Source: Zetaproteobacteria bacterium
Lineage (GTDB): Bacteria; Pseudomonadota; Alphaproteobacteria; Micavibrionales; Micavibrionaceae
NCBI GenBank assembly: GCA_002747015.1
Contig: NVXI01000011.1
Span: 1-23,494 of the forward strand
Reading direction: 5' to 3'
DNA length: 23,494 nt
Both the position numbers and the translations under genes were made by a program. Within the stretch, counting starts at the first letter, position 1, and each line of letters opens with the position of its first letter. Shown in pieces: positions 17,723-23,494 of the stretch. The notes beneath the pieces are model-generated. The model was not told the origin of the DNA, did no database searches, and saw only the letters and a list, made by a program, of their open reading frames with translations.

Positions 17723-19330
17723 TTACATTCTAAACACACCATATTTAGTATCATCAATTGGTGCATTCAAACTCGCCGCCAACGCCAAGCCCAAAATACG
17801 CCGCGTATCCGCCGGATCAATCACACCATCGTCCCACAAACGCGCCGACGCATAATATGGATGGCCTTCACGTTCATATTTCTCCGCTATAGGTGCTTTA
17901 AATGCTGCTTCTTCTGCATCTGACCAGTCCTTACCATCACGTTCCATTTTACTGCGGGTCAGCGTTGCCAAGACACCTGCAGCTTGATCGCCTCCCATAA
18001 CGGAAATCCTTGCATTGGGCCACATCCACAAGAACCGTGGATCGAACGCTCTGCCGCACATACCATAATTTCCCGCGCCGAAAGAGCCGCCAATAATCAC
18101 TGTAAATTTCGGAACACGTGAACAAGAAACCGCAGTGACCATTTTTGCGCCGTCCTTCGCAATGCCACCTGTCTCGTATTTTTCACCGACCATAAACCCT
18201 GTAATATTCTGCAAAAAGACAAGCGGTATACCGCGCTGGTTACAAAGCTCTATAAAATGCGTTCCCTTCAAGGCACTTTCAGAAAACAGCACACCATTAT
18301 TTGCAACAATTCCGACTGGCATCCCCTCAATATGGGCAAAGCCTGTAATGAGCGTTGTGCCATAGCGCGCCTTAAACTCATCAAAATCACTACTATCAAC
18401 CAAATGTGCAATAATATCACGTACATCAAATGGTGTTTTAAGATCACGCGGAATAACGCCATAAATATCCTGCGGATCATATAAAGGCGCACGCGGCTCT
18501 ATCTCTGCGACTGATCCTAATTTTTTACGGTTTAAATTCCCCATTATCGTTCGCACAATGGATAGCGCATGCTCATCATTATCTGCAAGATGATCCGCAA
18601 CACCAGAAACTCTGGTATGGATATCACCACCGCCTAAGGCCTCTGCGCTCACATCTTCACCCGTTGCGGCCTTAACCAATGGAGGGCCTGCCAAAAATAT
18701 TGTGGCCTGATCCTTCACTATAATATTCTCATCACTCATTGCCGGTACATATGCACCGCCCGCCGTACATGAGCCCATAACAACAGATATCTGCGGAATT
18801 CCCATAGCAGACATATTTGCCTGATTATAAAAAATACGTCCAAAATGATCTCGATCTGGAAAAACCTTATCCTGATTAGGAAGGTTCGCACCACCAGAAT
18901 CAACAAGGTAAATACAAGGCAGATTGTTATGTCGCGCAATTTCTTGCGCGCGCAGATGCTTCTTCACACTAAGCGGGTAATACGTCCCCCCCTTAACCGT
19001 TGCATCATTACAAACAATAACCACTTCCAAACCAGAGACCCGACCAAGGCCAGTGATTATTCCGGCTGCTGGCACGACATCGTCATAAACGTCATATGCG
19101 GCCAAAGGTGAAAATTCAAGGAATGGAGAACCAGAATCTAAAAGATGGTCAATACGATCACGCGGTAACAACTTCCCATGGCCGAGATGCCGTTCTCTGG
19201 CCTTATCCCCGCCGCCCAATGAAATTTTGGAAATCAGATCATTAAGATCAGAGACCAACACAGCCATAGCATCGCAATTTACTTTAAAATCATCGCTTAA
19301 TGGATCAATGCTCAAAGAAAGCTGCACCAT
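17723..19330 (-). CDS. mccB: Methylcrotonyl-CoA carboxylase, carboxyltransferase beta subunit
   Basis: The beta subunit moves the carboxyl group from biotin to 3-methylcrotonyl-CoA. The 535-residue protein shows both halves of the carboxyltransferase fold: [18 protein letters not shown] early on, [18 protein letters not shown] and [17 protein letters not shown] in the N-terminal half, and [19 protein letters not shown] and [15 protein letters not shown] in the C-terminal half, all typical of MCC beta. It is the first gene of the leucine operon. AAGGA lies six bases before ATG 19330. liuB in Pseudomonas. No MerR-type LiuR gene is next to it. Confidence 0.95.
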   Translation of the reverse strand: MVQLSLSIDPLSDDFKVNCDAMAVLVSDLNDLISKISLGGGDKARERHLGHGKLLPRDRIDHLLDSGSPFLEFSPLAAYDVYDDVVPAAGIITGLGRVSGLEVVIVCNDATVKGGTYYPLSVKKHLRAQEIARHNNLPCIYLVDSGGANLPNQDKVFPDRDHFGRIFYNQANMSAMGIPQISVVMGSCTAGGAYVPAMSDENIIVKDQATIFLAGPPLVKAATGEDVSAEALGGGDIHTRVSGVADHLADNDEHALSIVRTIMGNLNRKKLGSVAEIEPRAPLYDPQDIYGVIPRDLKTPFDVRDIIAHLVDSSDFDEFKARYGTTLITGFAHIEGMPVGIVANNGVLFSESALKGTHFIELCNQRGIPLVFLQNITGFMVGEKYETGGIAKDGAKMVTAVSCSRVPKFTVIIGGSFGAGNYGMCGRAFDPRFLWMWPNARISVMGGDQAAGVLATLTRSKMERDGKDWSDAEEAAFKAPIAEKYEREGHPYYASARLWDDGVIDPADTRRILGLALAASLNAPIDDTKYGVFRM

Positions 19331-19359
19331 AAAATCCTTCTATCATATACATGTTAATC

Positions 19360-19374
19360 GATGAGAGCTTCATC
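19360..19374 (-). promoter_or_regulatory. Short hairpin/palindrome at the start of the leucine operon leader
   Basis: GATGA and TCATC flank a 5-base centre, forming a perfect 5-bp inverted repeat a few bases downstream of the predicted start (near 19379) and about 30 bases before the mccB ATG. It could be an operator or a leader hairpin. It is short, so this is tentative. Confidence 0.25.
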
Positions 19375-19385
19375 ACTCCAATCCA

Positions 19386-19415
19386 ATTATTGCAGATCAG
19401 AATAAACCATATCAA
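19386..19415 (-). promoter_or_regulatory. Candidate promoter of the leucine operon
   Basis: On the minus strand, TTGATA (19415-19410) and AATAAT (19391-19386) are separated by 18 bases and each matches the sigma-70 consensus at five of six positions. The predicted start is near 19379, with a leader of about 49 bases. Confidence 0.45.
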
Positions 19416-19532
19416 TTTAAACAAAGTTAATGAAAACAATTAGTTCTCTGAAACTATTCTATATTATTAAAGACTACTCAGTAACGACCATTGCTTTGAC
19501 GAAGCCCCTCTGCGCAGATAGTAAAACCACAT

Positions 19533-19579
19533 CCCCTGATGAAACAATATCCTTACATAAGCGTAATATGTATCAGGGG
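19533..19579. repeat. Long imperfect inverted repeat
   Basis: CCCCTGAT (19533-19540) and ATCAGGGG (19572-19579) are perfect 8-base complements. An inner TTAC/GTAA pair with partly matching flanks allows an extended hairpin with bulges. No T-run follows on either strand. It sits between the two divergent promoters of the gap. Function unknown: a leader or antiterminator structure, a regulator site, or a remnant of a mobile element are all possible. Confidence 0.5.
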
Positions 19580-19701
19580 CCCGACAGCAATAATCTACAA
19601 TTATAATCCTTTAAATTCACAACCAAATCAACCAAGAACTTAAACACAAGCCCCCCGACACCTAAAAGACCAAACACAAGCAGTTACCAAAAGGTGCCTA
19701 A

Positions 19702-19731
19702 TTGACAAGCACTTTGCATAGAAACTATAAT
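19702..19731 (+). promoter_or_regulatory. Consensus sigma-70 promoter before the 63-codon ORF
   Basis: TTGACA (19702-19707) and TATAAT (19726-19731) are both perfect consensus hexamers, with an 18-base spacer. The start is predicted near 19738, giving a leader of about 32 bases to ATG 19771. This is the best promoter match in the window. Confidence 0.75.
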
Positions 19732-19770
19732 CTCTTATTATTTTCAATCCATAATTAAGAGGACGTGGGC

Positions 19771-19962
19771 ATGAGCGTACAGATATTACGTAGAGATGGC
19801 CTACTACTTGGTGGATTTGCTGGATTAAAAGAGCATCACCTCATCAAATATCAAGATGACACTGAAAGATTTAGACTTAACATCAAAACGACAGACCTGC
19901 CCCTAAACATGGCATACGAAGTAATCCCGCTACCTTGGATTAAGCCTACGCGCCCATCGTAG
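19771..19962 (+). CDS. Small 63-residue protein, possible truncated pirin-like N-terminus
   Basis: ATG 19771 is preferred over an in-frame GTG at 19765 because AGAGGA (19758-19763) lies seven bases before ATG but only one before GTG. The start QILRRDGLLLGGFAGLKEHH resembles the N-terminus of some pirin/cupin-family proteins as I remember them. Full pirins are over 200 residues, and no cupin motif follows. Either the gene is truncated or this is a genuine short protein. A perfect consensus promoter drives it. Its last 17 bases overlap the 3' end of the opposite-strand HExxH protein gene, so its transcript would be antisense to that gene. Function not assigned. Confidence 0.55.
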   Translation: MSVQILRRDGLLLGGFAGLKEHHLIKYQDDTERFRLNIKTTDLPLNMAYEVIPLPWIKPTRPS

Positions 19963-21262
19963 CATTATTTGTGAATTGCTGCTCTGGCAGAAAAGAAAAA
20001 TCAGGTATGTTCTGAGCGGTCATATCCTGCATCGCAATTCTTTCAGCCGCCAATTCCGGATGTGCCACGCTGGCAAAAAAACTAGATGCATCAACACCAC
20101 CAATTGTCAGTGACGCGCGGTCATCACTCTTCAAATCAACCTTGGCTTGACCGCCCTCTATCTCCGTCAAATCAACAGAACTTGGTGCAACAGAAAATTG
20201 GTTCTCATCTGCCACCGCAAATGGAACGCTTGTAGACATGAAATTACTTACATCTGCTGCTGGCGCACTATCATGTGACGCACCTGAAGATTGCTCCGGT
20301 GTTGCAGCATTAGGATTATTCTCAACTTTATTTTCTGACTTTTGTTCAACAGAAGGCGGCGTCACCCCCTTTACCTGACGACGAAACGCACCTACATACG
20401 CGCCAACATTTTTTTCAACATACCCATTGTTAGGATCCTTAAATTCACCTTTATTGTAAGCATCCTCAATAGTTTGTATGTATTTTTCCGGATCATCTTT
20501 ACGCATTTGAAGCGCATCGGCCTTTGATATACCATGCACAGACATAACCTTATCAACCATTGTCTGACCAAAACTTTTCGCCGCAGCGATATAGTTCGGA
20601 GTAATTTTTTCACCCGATTCTAGCGCAAGGCCAGTTGCGTGATCTGTATCATTTCCTTTTGCTGCCCCTAAAATTCGATAATCTATTAAAGCGCGCGCAA
20701 CATCATCATGGCCACCTTTTTTTAACATTTCCAAGGCTTTTACATCCGCAATTCTCTCTTTCTCCAAAGTAATCAAAGAAGAATCCGTGTCACAATGCGT
20801 ACCCTCATGCGTACCTATAATCTTATCCCATAGAGCTTGATCACCTGGAATGTTTTTAAGCTGATCCACTGGAAAATTAGTAAGAGTGGATACAACCTCT
20901 TTCTTTGTATCCATTGACTCAGGTGCCTCTAAAACAACACAGACAGGCTGCGTCTGCCTGCGCCCATGCGGTCCCGGCGTTTTATACCTAAAATTATACT
21001 GTCCTGCGGCTGGGCCTTCGTCCGCTTTATCAAGAATGAATTGCGCATCCTTATCTGTTATTTTTGCCCCTAACTTAGGGTATTGCTCCTTAAACATTTC
21101 CTTAATAATTGCAATTTTTTCATCGTGAGTTCCCACAATTCTCTTTGGGTCAATAAAAACAGAGCGAAAATCCTTTTCATACCACGAACGATCTACATTC
21201 GCGGCATGCTCCGTCGCCTCTCTAAAAACACTTGTTTGATTATTATCCCCCATATCCGACAC
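19946..21262 (-). CDS. Putative zinc metallopeptidase-like protein with HExxH motif
   Basis: I do not recognise this 438-residue protein as a known family. It contains THEGTHCDTD, an HExxH zinc motif (His152, Glu153, His156), followed by KERIAD (Glu169, Asp173), which would suit the third zinc ligand of a gluzincin-type peptidase. The C-terminal third is different: residues about 305-350 are rich in Pro, Ser, Ala, Glu and Asn and look disordered, then acidic and hydrophobic segments follow. No signal peptide or membrane segment is visible. Start is GTG 21262; ATG 21253 (residue 4), with AGGTG upstream, is an equally good start. It follows the lipoprotein gene by 5 bases, so the two are probably co-transcribed. 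Enzymatic activity is an inference from the motif only. Confidence 0.75.
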   Translation of the reverse strand: MSDMGDNNQTSVFREATEHAANVDRSWYEKDFRSVFIDPKRIVGTHDEKIAIIKEMFKEQYPKLGAKITDKDAQFILDKADEGPAAGQYNFRYKTPGPHGRRQTQPVCVVLEAPESMDTKKEVVSTLTNFPVDQLKNIPGDQALWDKIIGTHEGTHCDTDSSLITLEKERIADVKALEMLKKGGHDDVARALIDYRILGAAKGNDTDHATGLALESGEKITPNYIAAAKSFGQTMVDKVMSVHGISKADALQMRKDDPEKYIQTIEDAYNKGEFKDPNNGYVEKNVGAYVGAFRRQVKGVTPPSVEQKSENKVENNPNAATPEQSSGASHDSAPAADVSNFMSTSVPFAVADENQFSVAPSSVDLTEIEGGQAKVDLKSDDRASLTIGGVDASSFFASVAHPELAAERIAMQDMTAQNIPDFSFLPEQQFTNNATMGA

Positions 21263-21267
21263 CTAAC

Positions 21268-21480
21268 CTAAAGTGTATTTTCATCGGCGGGCGCCGCAAA
21301 CGGACAAACTATTTGCTCTTCATTTTGAAGAGCACCTTCATGATTAGCTTCAATCTTATAGCAGCCACTCTTAGAATCAATTTCACCAACATTTGTCATC
21401 GGATCTACATCCGTTGTCGCACATGCGGATAGAATGGTAAGACCTGCTGCTACTGCGATTTCTTTTAATGAAAACCCCAT
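21268..21480 (-). CDS. Small lipoprotein
   Basis: A 70-residue protein with a lipoprotein signal: a Lys at position 6, a hydrophobic run, and the lipobox Leu17-Ser-Ala-Cys20. The residue after Cys20 is Ala, so no inner-membrane retention signal is seen and outer-membrane sorting is expected. The mature part is only about 51 residues, acidic, with Cys40 and Cys59 that could form a disulfide. AAGGG precedes ATG. It is the first gene of a two-gene unit with the HExxH protein. Some small lipoproteins act as entericidin-like, inhibitor or anchoring proteins, but nothing here decides between these. Confidence 0.75.
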   Translation of the reverse strand: MGFSLKEIAVAAGLTILSACATTDVDPMTNVGEIDSKSGCYKIEANHEGALQNEEQIVCPFAAPADENTL

Positions 21481-21522
21481 AGGATAACCCTTTCAATAAA
21501 TATTCTTATGTATTTACCACAT

Positions 21523-21552
21523 AGTGTACCTGTTATACGCACATCGCGTCAA
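21523..21552 (-). promoter_or_regulatory. Candidate promoter of the lipoprotein-HExxH operon
   Basis: On the minus strand, TTGACG (21552-21547) and TACACT (21528-21523) are spaced by 18 bases. The start would be near 21516, with a leader of about 36 bases. A perfect palindrome TTGTGCACAA (21555-21564) lies directly upstream of the -35. Confidence 0.5.
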
Positions 21553-21554
21553 GT

Positions 21555-21564
21555 TTGTGCACAA
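21555..21564. promoter_or_regulatory. Palindrome upstream of the lipoprotein promoter
   Basis: TTGTGCACAA is a perfect 10-base palindrome directly next to the -35 element, where an activator or repressor could bind. It is short, so chance is possible. Confidence 0.25.
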
Positions 21565-21606
21565 GAGAACGAACACAACCCATAAACTCACTGGTGACTT
21601 TTTTGC

Positions 21607-22023
21607 TTAAAACTCAAAATTAATATTTTTTGCCGCATCATCTAATGTGCGCTTGTTCAACACATCGATAAAAGATTGTGTTGCTTCAAATAGATAATGT
21701 TTAAGTTGGCATGAACTGGTAATTCTACATGTGTGTTTTTCAGCATCAAAACACTCAACAGTAAGCATATTTGGCTCTAATTTTGATACTAAGTCTCCCA
21801 AGCGTAACTGACCTGTGTGCTTGGCGATCTTAATCCCGCCACCGTTTCCTTTGGTTGTCTCTATATATGAAAGCTGAGAAAGACGATGCACAACCTTAAC
21901 CAAATGGTTGCGCGAAATGCCATAATGCTCCGATATCTCTTTTACAGTGGACATTTTATCAGGATACGCCGCAAGGTACATAAGCGTTCGTAGGCTATAA
22001 TCTGTAAACGAGGTTAATTGCAT
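21607..22023 (-). CDS. nsrR: NO-sensing Rrf2-family repressor NsrR
   Basis: NsrR is an Fe-S cluster repressor that releases DNA when nitric oxide attacks the cluster. The 138-residue protein has the Rrf2 winged helix (TSFTDYSLRTLMYLA at the start, ISRNHLVKVVHRL as recognition helix, GNGGGIKIA wing) and three cluster cysteines, Cys91, Cys99 and Cys105. The first spacing (x7) differs from that of E. coli (x4); the second (x5) agrees. It is divergent from hmp, with an NsrR-like operator between them. I see no clear ribosome site before ATG 22023, so the mRNA may be leaderless or poorly translated. Confidence 0.92.
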   Translation of the reverse strand: MQLTSFTDYSLRTLMYLAAYPDKMSTVKEISEHYGISRNHLVKVVHRLSQLSYIETTKGNGGGIKIAKHTGQLRLGDLVSKLEPNMLTVECFDAEKHTCRITSSCQLKHYLFEATQSFIDVLNKRTLDDAAKNINFEF

Positions 22024-22044
22024 TTTTTAATTATATGAAAAGAA

Positions 22045-22073
22045 TTGCTTTTTTACCATGATATTCATATATA
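22045..22073 (+). promoter_or_regulatory. hmp promoter
   Basis: TTGCTT (22045-22050) and TATATA (22068-22073) with a 17-base spacer. The start is predicted near 22080, within the NsrR-like site. Confidence 0.5.
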
Positions 22074-22090
22074 TATTTAAAATACATATT
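22068..22090 (+). promoter_or_regulatory. NsrR operator
   Basis: The 11-1-11 inverted repeat is centred at 22079. Its right half AAATACATATT matches the consensus half AAATRCATCTT at 10 of 11 positions. The left half is weaker (TATATATATTT). It covers the hmp -10 and start, the expected place for repression. Confidence 0.6.
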
Positions 22091-22105
22091 GCAAAGGATG
22101 TTATT

Positions 22106-23332
22106 ATGCTTAGCCAACAAACAATCGATATTGTCAAATCAACAGCGCCCATTTTACAAGAACATGGCGAGACTTTGACAAAGCACTTCTACAAACGAAT
22201 GTTTTCCCACAACCCAGAAGTTTTGCCCTTTTTTAACCCAGCCAATCAAACTGAAGGCACGCAGCAAAGAGCATTAGCCAACGCAATTTGTGCTTACGCA
22301 GCCAATATCGACAATTTGGAGGTCTTAGGCAGCGCCGTTGAACTCATCGCACAAAAACATGCTTCCCTACAAATTAAGCCAGAACATTACCCTATCGTTG
22401 GTGAAAACCTCTTAGAGTCTATCCGTGAGGTTCTAGGCGAGGCCGCGAATGATGATATTATCAATGCATGGGGCGAAGCATATGGATTTTTGGCTGATAT
22501 TCTCATTGGAAGAGAAACACAAATTTATGATGAAAACAAAAACAAACGCGGTGGTTGGGAAGGATTTAGATCATTCACACTCGACAGGAAAGAAACCGAG
22601 AATGAGTTGATTACATCCTTTTACTTAAAGCCTTCTGATGGCGGTTTATTACCTGATTTTCTGTCTGGTCAGTATATCACTCTGCGCATGCCGACGCCTG
22701 ATGGACAGACAACAATGCGTAATTACAGCCTATCAAACAAGTCCGGCGAAGATTATTTTCGTATCAGTGTAAAAAAGGAAATCAGTCCAAAAGCAGATGT
22801 ACCCGATGGCTATGTGTCTAACACCCTACATAAAAACACAAAAATTGGTACAACACTTGAAATTGGAACACCTTGTGGAGAGTTCTTCTTTGATTCCTCC
22901 AAAAAACACGAACGCCCTCTTGTATTCTTGGCTGCCGGTGTTGGAATAACCCCCATATTCAGTATGTTACAAACCGCACTGACGACAGGCCGAGATATCG
23001 TTTTTGTACATGGTTGCTTAAACGAAAAAACCCAAGCATTCAAAAGCGCCATAGACACACTAGCCAGTAAACACTCCAATTTAACCATTCATTACCGTTA
23101 CAGCGATGCAAAAACAAAAGGAACAACGCGCGATGCCTCTTGTTCAACAGGTTTTATAGATATCGATTTCCTGAACTCAATCGTACCAGAACAAAATGCA
23201 GATTATTATTTCTGTGGCCCTAAACCCTTCATGACCAATATCTACCAAACACTAGGGATATGGAAGATACCAAAATCACAGATACATCTTGAATTCTTTG
23301 GCCCACGCGAAGAACTAGAAGAACCTATCTAG
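22106..23332 (+). CDS. hmp: Flavohaemoglobin, nitric oxide dioxygenase
   Basis: Hmp converts NO and oxygen to nitrate using NAD(P)H. I choose ATG 22106, behind AAAGGA, giving 408 residues. The frame is open back to 22058, but those 16 codons overlap the NsrR operator and promoter. With this start the numbering matches E. coli Hmp: Tyr29 in the distal pocket, proximal His85 (AQKHASLQI) and Tyr95. The FAD site is RNYSLSN, and the NAD domain has AAGVGITPIFSML and YYFCGPKPFM. All three domains are complete. A good terminator follows. Regulation by the divergent nsrR is likely. Confidence 0.95.
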   Translation: MLSQQTIDIVKSTAPILQEHGETLTKHFYKRMFSHNPEVLPFFNPANQTEGTQQRALANAICAYAANIDNLEVLGSAVELIAQKHASLQIKPEHYPIVGENLLESIREVLGEAANDDIINAWGEAYGFLADILIGRETQIYDENKNKRGGWEGFRSFTLDRKETENELITSFYLKPSDGGLLPDFLSGQYITLRMPTPDGQTTMRNYSLSNKSGEDYFRISVKKEISPKADVPDGYVSNTLHKNTKIGTTLEIGTPCGEFFFDSSKKHERPLVFLAAGVGITPIFSMLQTALTTGRDIVFVHGCLNEKTQAFKSAIDTLASKHSNLTIHYRYSDAKTKGTTRDASCSTGFIDIDFLNSIVPEQNADYYFCGPKPFMTNIYQTLGIWKIPKSQIHLEFFGPREELEEPI

Positions 23333-23341
23333 AAAAACGAT

Positions 23342-23387
23342 AAAGCCACCATTGAGTGCATTATTGCAAGAATGGTGGTTTAGTTTT
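23342..23387. terminator. Rho-independent terminator after hmp, likely bidirectional
   Basis: CCACCATT (23346-23353) pairs with AATGGTGG (23371-23378). A T-rich run (TTTAGTTTT) follows on the plus strand, and an A-rich run before the stem would serve the minus strand. The loop contains a nested TGCA/TGCA pair. Confidence 0.8.
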
Positions 23388-23425
23388 CTCAATAAAACAA
23401 AAGCCAAAAACACAATTTTATAACA

Positions 23426-23494
23426 TTAAAGCACTATATGCTTTGCATGCCACTTCAAATGGTCATCAATGAAGCTTTGAATGAAGAAATAACT
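23426..23494 (-). CDS. Possible C-terminal end of a gene entering from the right edge
   Basis: The minus strand is open from the window edge to TAA 23426-23428, ending in FIDDHLKWHAKHIVL, a plausible protein tail. A gene converging on hmp would explain the bidirectional terminator. However, a plus-strand frame from ATG 23438 is also open to the edge, and 22 codons is too little to decide. Confidence 0.25.
   Translation of the reverse strand, partial: SYFFIQSFIDDHLKWHAKHIVL

Larger units (their letters stand above)
19331..19770. other. Gene-poor gap between the leucine operon and the small ORF
   Basis: About 440 bases with no convincing complete gene. It holds a candidate leucine-operon promoter (19386-19415, leftward), a short hairpin downstream of it (19360-19374), a long imperfect hairpin (19533-19579) and a near-consensus rightward promoter (19702-19731). 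A 32-codon open stretch on the minus strand (19572-19474) has no usable start codon. Confidence 0.5.

Noticed and set aside
19474..19572. Minus-strand open stretch containing GDVVLLSAQRGFVKAMVVTE, vaguely like the end domain of molybdopterin oxidoreductases
   Set aside because: No ATG, only 32 codons, and the likeness is a generic beta-strand pattern; could be a gene remnant but not supportable without a search.
19641..19700. Short repeats (ACACAAG twice, CACCT/AGGTG) in the gene-poor gap
   Set aside because: Too short and irregular for a CRISPR, an attachment site or a meaningful hairpin.
20342..20613. Small open frames on both strands inside the HExxH gene
   Set aside because: No ribosome sites and no recognisable content; the main frame is long and has a coherent composition.
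22058..22105. 16-residue N-terminal extension of Hmp
   Set aside because: It overlaps the NsrR operator and -10; ATG 22106 has a ribosome site and restores E. coli numbering of the haem residues.
23438..23494. Plus-strand frame from ATG 23438 to the window edge
   Set aside because: No ribosome site and only 19 codons; the minus-strand alternative fits the bidirectional terminator better.

Overview
The window looks like chromosome from an AT-rich, facultatively anaerobic alphaproteobacterium. I infer this from gene content (a leucine operon of liu type, a methylcitrate operon, Rrf2-type NsrR with flavohaemoglobin, FNR-like sites) and from protein similarity as I remember it. The genus cannot be fixed from sequence alone. 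I see no phage, insertion sequence, CRISPR array, tRNA or rRNA.

Layout. (1) 1-437: regulatory region holding two FNR-type sites, two NrdR-type boxes and a -10 element in front of nrdD-nrdG (438-3160, +), the oxygen-independent ribonucleotide reductase and its radical-SAM activase. (2) 8741-3309 (-): a tightly packed operon of thiolase, a HSD10-like short-chain dehydrogenase, prpB, prpC and prpD. The first two enzymes fit the last steps of isoleucine breakdown, which give acetyl-CoA and propionyl-CoA. The prp enzymes then turn propionyl-CoA plus oxaloacetate into pyruvate and succinate. (3) 8920-9345 (+): a hotdog thioesterase transcribed divergently from that operon. (4) 19330-9348 (-): a second operon for leucine breakdown, in the order mccB, methylglutaconyl-CoA hydratase, mccA, HMG-CoA lyase, isovaleryl-CoA dehydrogenase, then a large fused indolepyruvate:ferredoxin oxidoreductase-like 2-oxoacid oxidoreductase. 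Several genes overlap by 1-4 bases. (5) 19331-19770: a gene-poor gap with hairpins, and a consensus-quality promoter in front of a 63-codon ORF. (6) 21480-19946 (-): a small lipoprotein gene followed by a gene for an unassigned protein with an HExxH metallopeptidase motif. (7) 21607-23332: divergent nsrR and hmp sharing an NsrR-like operator, followed by a good bidirectional terminator.

How it fits together. The two large operons together cover the carbon tails of branched-chain amino acids: leucine to acetyl-CoA and acetoacetate, isoleucine to propionyl-CoA and then to the TCA cycle. This points to a life on peptides or amino acids. The flanking genes (class III reductase under FNR and NrdR, NO detoxification under NsrR) point to frequent low-oxygen, nitric-oxide-exposed conditions. 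The least explained parts are the HExxH protein/lipoprotein pair, the strongly promoted small ORF lying tail-to-tail with it, and the hairpin built into the start of nrdG.
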